A DNA stretch of 9,272 nucleotides from Candidatus Caenarcanales bacterium. Lineage in GTDB: Bacteria > Cyanobacteriota > Vampirovibrionia > LMEP-6097. The stretch covers positions 1-9,272 of the forward strand of contig JAKVAO010000086.1 in NCBI GenBank assembly GCA_022447685.1, given 5' to 3'. Within the stretch, counting starts at the first letter, position 1, and every line of letters starts with the position of its first letter. Positions 7,850 through 9,272 of the stretch are shown here, piece after piece. The position numbers and the translations under genes are program-made. Under the pieces are notes generated by a model. That model was given only the letters and a program-made list of their open reading frames with translations. It was not told the origin of the DNA and did no database searches.

Positions 7850-8296
7850 TTAGCTGCAAGCTTCTAATTGATATTGCTCGGAGACGATTTCAACTTCCCC
7901 TTTTGATTCAAAAATTTCTTCTTTAATAATTTTAGAAGTAGTCTCTTCTAGATACTCTGTTAATACTTTGCTCATTTCTTGAAATTCTGGCCAGAGAATT
8001 TTATTAACAAATGCTTCAGGAGCTTTAATTAAAACGGTTGTGTATTTTTGTCGATGATAACGGTAAGTTTTAAGGTTATATCTGCCACAGAGAGCAATGA
8101 AAAGTTTTCTTTGCCACATATCTTTGAGATAAAAAGTCCACTCTGTTGACTTGTCAGATAACTTTGCATCTTCCAATTTTTTTAAAAGCTTTTCTCTTGC
8201 TGTGCTTGCAGCTAACTTTTCTCCCTCAGTTGCAGAATTATCAGCAAATAATGCTTCTAATTTTCTCAATTTTTCTCTTAGTTCTTCTAGTTTCAT
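7850..8296 (-). CDS. Small conserved protein with DUF2786-like N terminus, function unknown
   Basis: A 148-residue soluble, highly charged protein. Residues 1-40 form a helical hairpin, LREKLRKLEALFADNSATEG followed by EKLAASTAREKLLKKL, which resembles the DUF2786 helical motif in which an ATEGE turn joins two helices. Residues 52-70 read EWTFYLKDMWQRKLFIALCG, and RYNLKTYRYHRQKYTTVLIK follows directly. Residues 93-112 are EAFVNKILWPEFQEMSKVLT, followed by a helical tail. The tryptophan, basic and aromatic pattern could suit a nucleic-acid or partner surface, but no catalytic motif is visible. Its position directly before the 284-residue family protein, with an 11-base gap, suggests the two act together, and with the SWIM/SNF2 helicase. 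The ATG at 8294-8296 has an AGGA seven bases upstream. The DUF2786 link is from memory and covers only the N-terminal third. Confidence 0.82.
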   Translation of the reverse strand: MKLEELREKLRKLEALFADNSATEGEKLAASTAREKLLKKLEDAKLSDKSTEWTFYLKDMWQRKLFIALCGRYNLKTYRYHRQKYTTVLIKAPEAFVNKILWPEFQEMSKVLTEYLEETTSKIIKEEIFESKGEVEIVSEQYQLEACS

Positions 8297-8303
8297 TGTC
8301 TAT

Positions 8304-8307
8304 TCCT
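8304..8307 (-). promoter_or_regulatory. Shine-Dalgarno site of the 148-residue protein gene
   Basis: AGGA on the minus strand, in the context TAGGAAT, is seven bases before the ATG at 8296-8294. It supports that start and lies inside the 38-base gap after the exonuclease gene. Confidence 0.6.
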
Positions 8308-8334
8308 AGTCTTTTTAAACAAAAGTATTGTAGA

Positions 8335-8928
8335 TTATAACTTGTTTGTTTTAGCTGGTTTAATTATATTCTTTGCTTTTAATTCAAAAAAACATTTCAT
8401 ACAAGCCTCAACATCTGCCACTGCATTGTGAGCTTCGGCAAAGGTTTTATTAAACAATATTTTATATAATTCAGATAAAGTAGGCCACTTGTAGCCGTAA
8501 TTTCCTGGAATTTTACAAAAGTTTGTTGATGATTGTTTAGTGCATATTTTAGTTTTTTTTGACAAATTACATTGAAGTTTGGCTCGCAGAAATTCAGCTC
8601 CTATAATCTTTTCATCAAAACTTAAATTATGTGCAACTAAAAAATCATTTTTTTTAGCAGTATTAGAGAATTTGATTAGAATATCAGTTAAAGGCTGTCC
8701 TACTTCCAAGGCGTAGTCTGTTGTGATTCCATGAATTTTTGAGACTTCTTCGGGGATTTTAAAACCTTCAGGCTTAATAATACTATCAAAACATTCAAGC
8801 TCATGAGCTTCTTCATCAGTGGATATCCAAGCAATTTGAACTAATCTTGGCCAATTTGATAATTGATTTATTGGAGCTTTCCAGTTTTTAGGTAAACCAG
8901 TTGTTTCAGTATCAAAAAACAAAAACAT
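8335..8928 (-). CDS. DEDDh 3'-5' exonuclease (DnaQ/ExoX-like)
   Basis: A 197-residue single-domain exonuclease that would remove nucleotides from DNA or RNA 3' ends using two metal ions. All active-site elements are present: Exo I FFDTETTGL with D6 and E8, Exo II VAHNLSFDEKII with D105, and Exo III HNAVADVEA with H167 and D172 at the H-x4-D spacing that defines the DEDDh subgroup. The conserved KIHGITTDYA segment (64-73) and the region SSTNFCKIPGNYGYKWPTLS (133-152), followed by ELYKILFNKTFAEAHNA, are typical of stand-alone epsilon-like exonucleases. There is no polymerase, helicase or GIY-YIG extension, so it is not the replicative epsilon subunit by structure alone. It is the first gene of the minus-strand operon, 38 bases before the next gene. 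The ATG at 8926-8928 is directly before the Exo I strand; no ribosome binding site is visible upstream. Exact substrate (ssDNA, dsDNA ends or RNA) cannot be read from the sequence. Confidence 0.93.
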   Translation of the reverse strand: MFLFFDTETTGLPKNWKAPINQLSNWPRLVQIAWISTDEEAHELECFDSIIKPEGFKIPEEVSKIHGITTDYALEVGQPLTDILIKFSNTAKKNDFLVAHNLSFDEKIIGAEFLRAKLQCNLSKKTKICTKQSSTNFCKIPGNYGYKWPTLSELYKILFNKTFAEAHNAVADVEACMKCFFELKAKNIIKPAKTNKL

Positions 8929-8937
8929 TAATTACTA

Positions 8938-8943
8938 ATTATA
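8938..8943 (-). promoter_or_regulatory. Perfect TATAAT hexamer just before the exonuclease ATG
   Basis: On the minus strand TATAAT ends ten bases before the ATG at 8928. If used as a -10 element, transcription would start at about 8931 and the mRNA would be almost leaderless, which would fit the absence of a ribosome binding site. No good -35 lies 16-18 bases upstream (best TAACTA-like). The flanking DNA is very AT-rich, so chance occurrence is a serious alternative. Confidence 0.35.
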
Positions 8944-9017
8944 TTATTCTATGAAGTATTTAGTTATTAAAATTAAGTATATTTATATATGCGTTATTTC
9001 TTTATTTAATATTTTGT

Positions 9018-9149
9018 TTATAGTTTCTCAATCGAGTCGTATGTAAGTTGAATATTGATATTGGTATGCTGGTTTTTGATTTTAAAATTTAGTAACTCTT
9101 CGATTTCTTTATTTTCTTTGATGAATATAAAAATAAATCTGATACCCCT
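9018..9149 (-). other. Possible gene remnant: 43 start-less codons ending in TAA
   Basis: On the minus strand 43 codons run from just after a TAG (9152-9150) to a TAA (9020-9018). They encode a charged, helical-looking stretch with IKENKEIEELLNFKIK and NINIQLTYDSIEKL. There is no ATG, GTG or TTG start in it. The same frame continues upstream, interrupted by two stops, to the window edge (LGQSAILACQNIFAANFQFT and further). The tail has the look of a protein C terminus, a short hairpin then a YDSIEKL helix, which recalls ParB C-terminal segments only superficially. It could equally be chance in AT-rich DNA. Confidence 0.2.
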
Positions 9150-9184
9150 CTAAGCAGCCTCATTTTTCAGATTATTTAGAGTGG
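9136..9184. repeat. Two interleaved inverted repeats
   Basis: AATCTGA at 9136-9142 is the reverse complement of TCAGATT at 9167-9173 (7 of 7). CCCCTCTAA at 9145-9153 pairs with TTAGAGTGG at 9176-9184 (8 of 9, loop of 22). The arms alternate, so as RNA they would form either one of two exclusive hairpins or a pseudoknot. Neither is followed directly by a T-run, so this is not a standard intrinsic terminator. Confidence 0.45.
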
Positions 9185-9272
9185 TTGGAGTGGAAGTAAC
9201 TACTCAGGTAAATTGAAAATTAGCAGCAAATATGTTTTGGCAAGCTAGAATAGCAGATTGTCCTAATCTTTT

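Larger units (their letters stand above)
3606..8928 (-). other. Putative five-gene operon: exonuclease, two conserved unknowns, chaperone-like protein, RecD2
   Basis: Five minus-strand genes follow one another with gaps of 38, 11, -20 and 11 bases and no room for separate terminators or obvious internal promoters. Joint transcription from upstream of 8928 is the simplest reading. No T-run hairpin terminator is visible after the recD2 stop, where the minus strand runs into the antisense of the SNF2 gene. Confidence 0.75.
8929..9272. other. Region without an intact gene at the right edge
   Basis: These 344 bases contain no complete gene that I can support. The part next to the exonuclease (8929-9017) is extremely AT-rich and probably holds the operon promoter. 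The remainder contains a 43-codon minus-strand open stretch without a start codon, two overlapping inverted repeats near 9136-9184, and multiple stops in the other frames. It may be a decayed gene, the edge of a mobile element, or the untranslated flank of a gene that begins beyond 9272. Confidence 0.6.

Noticed and set aside
7839..7859. Extended TTG start for the 284-residue protein
   Set aside because: It would overlap the preceding gene's stop and add residues (MQLSKIK) outside the family's conserved opening; the ATG at 7838 fits better.
8951..9046. Plus-strand 31-codon hydrophobic peptide starting with MKYLVIKIKYIY
   Set aside because: It has an ATG but no ribosome binding site, lies in extremely AT-rich DNA that favours Ile, Lys and Tyr codons, and overlaps the likely operon promoter. 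Chance is the better explanation.

Overview
The window is AT-rich bacterial chromosome (roughly one third G+C by eye, not computed). It has dense gene packing and ordinary bacterial start and stop signals. Nothing in it fixes the species. RecD2 is most often found in bacteria without RecBCD. The SWIM/SNF2 helicase and its small partner families are scattered across many phyla. I therefore call it a low-GC bacterium of undetermined group. I see no rRNA, tRNA, CRISPR array or complete insertion sequence.

Layout: positions 1-146 are a short leader with a weak promoter candidate. Positions 147-3617 (+) encode a 1156-residue SWIM zinc finger fused to an SNF2-family helicase. The other five genes are all on the minus strand and form a tight putative operon, transcribed from right to left. 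In order of transcription they are a DEDDh 3'-5' exonuclease (8928-8335), a small conserved protein with a DUF2786-like N terminus (8296-7850), a conserved 284-residue protein of unknown function (7838-6984), a divergent trigger-factor-like chaperone without the ribosome-docking signature (7003-5771), and the helicase RecD2 (5759-3606). Gene gaps are 38, 11, -20 and 11 bases. The recD2 and SNF2 genes meet tail to tail and their coding sequences overlap by 12 bases, so there is no intergenic terminator between them. Positions 8929-9272 hold no intact gene. They contain a putative promoter element, a 43-codon open stretch without a start codon, and two interleaved inverted repeats.

How the genes may work together: three of the six products are clear DNA-processing enzymes (SNF2 translocase, 5'-3' helicase, 3'-5' exonuclease). 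From memory, the two small proteins belong to conserved families that travel with SWIM/SNF2 helicases. The locus is therefore best read as a DNA repair, recombination or defence cassette. The odd member is the trigger-factor-like protein, translationally coupled to the 284-residue protein and placed directly before recD2. A chaperone scaffold that has lost its ribosome-binding loop may have been recruited as an assembly factor for this cassette. That last point is inference.
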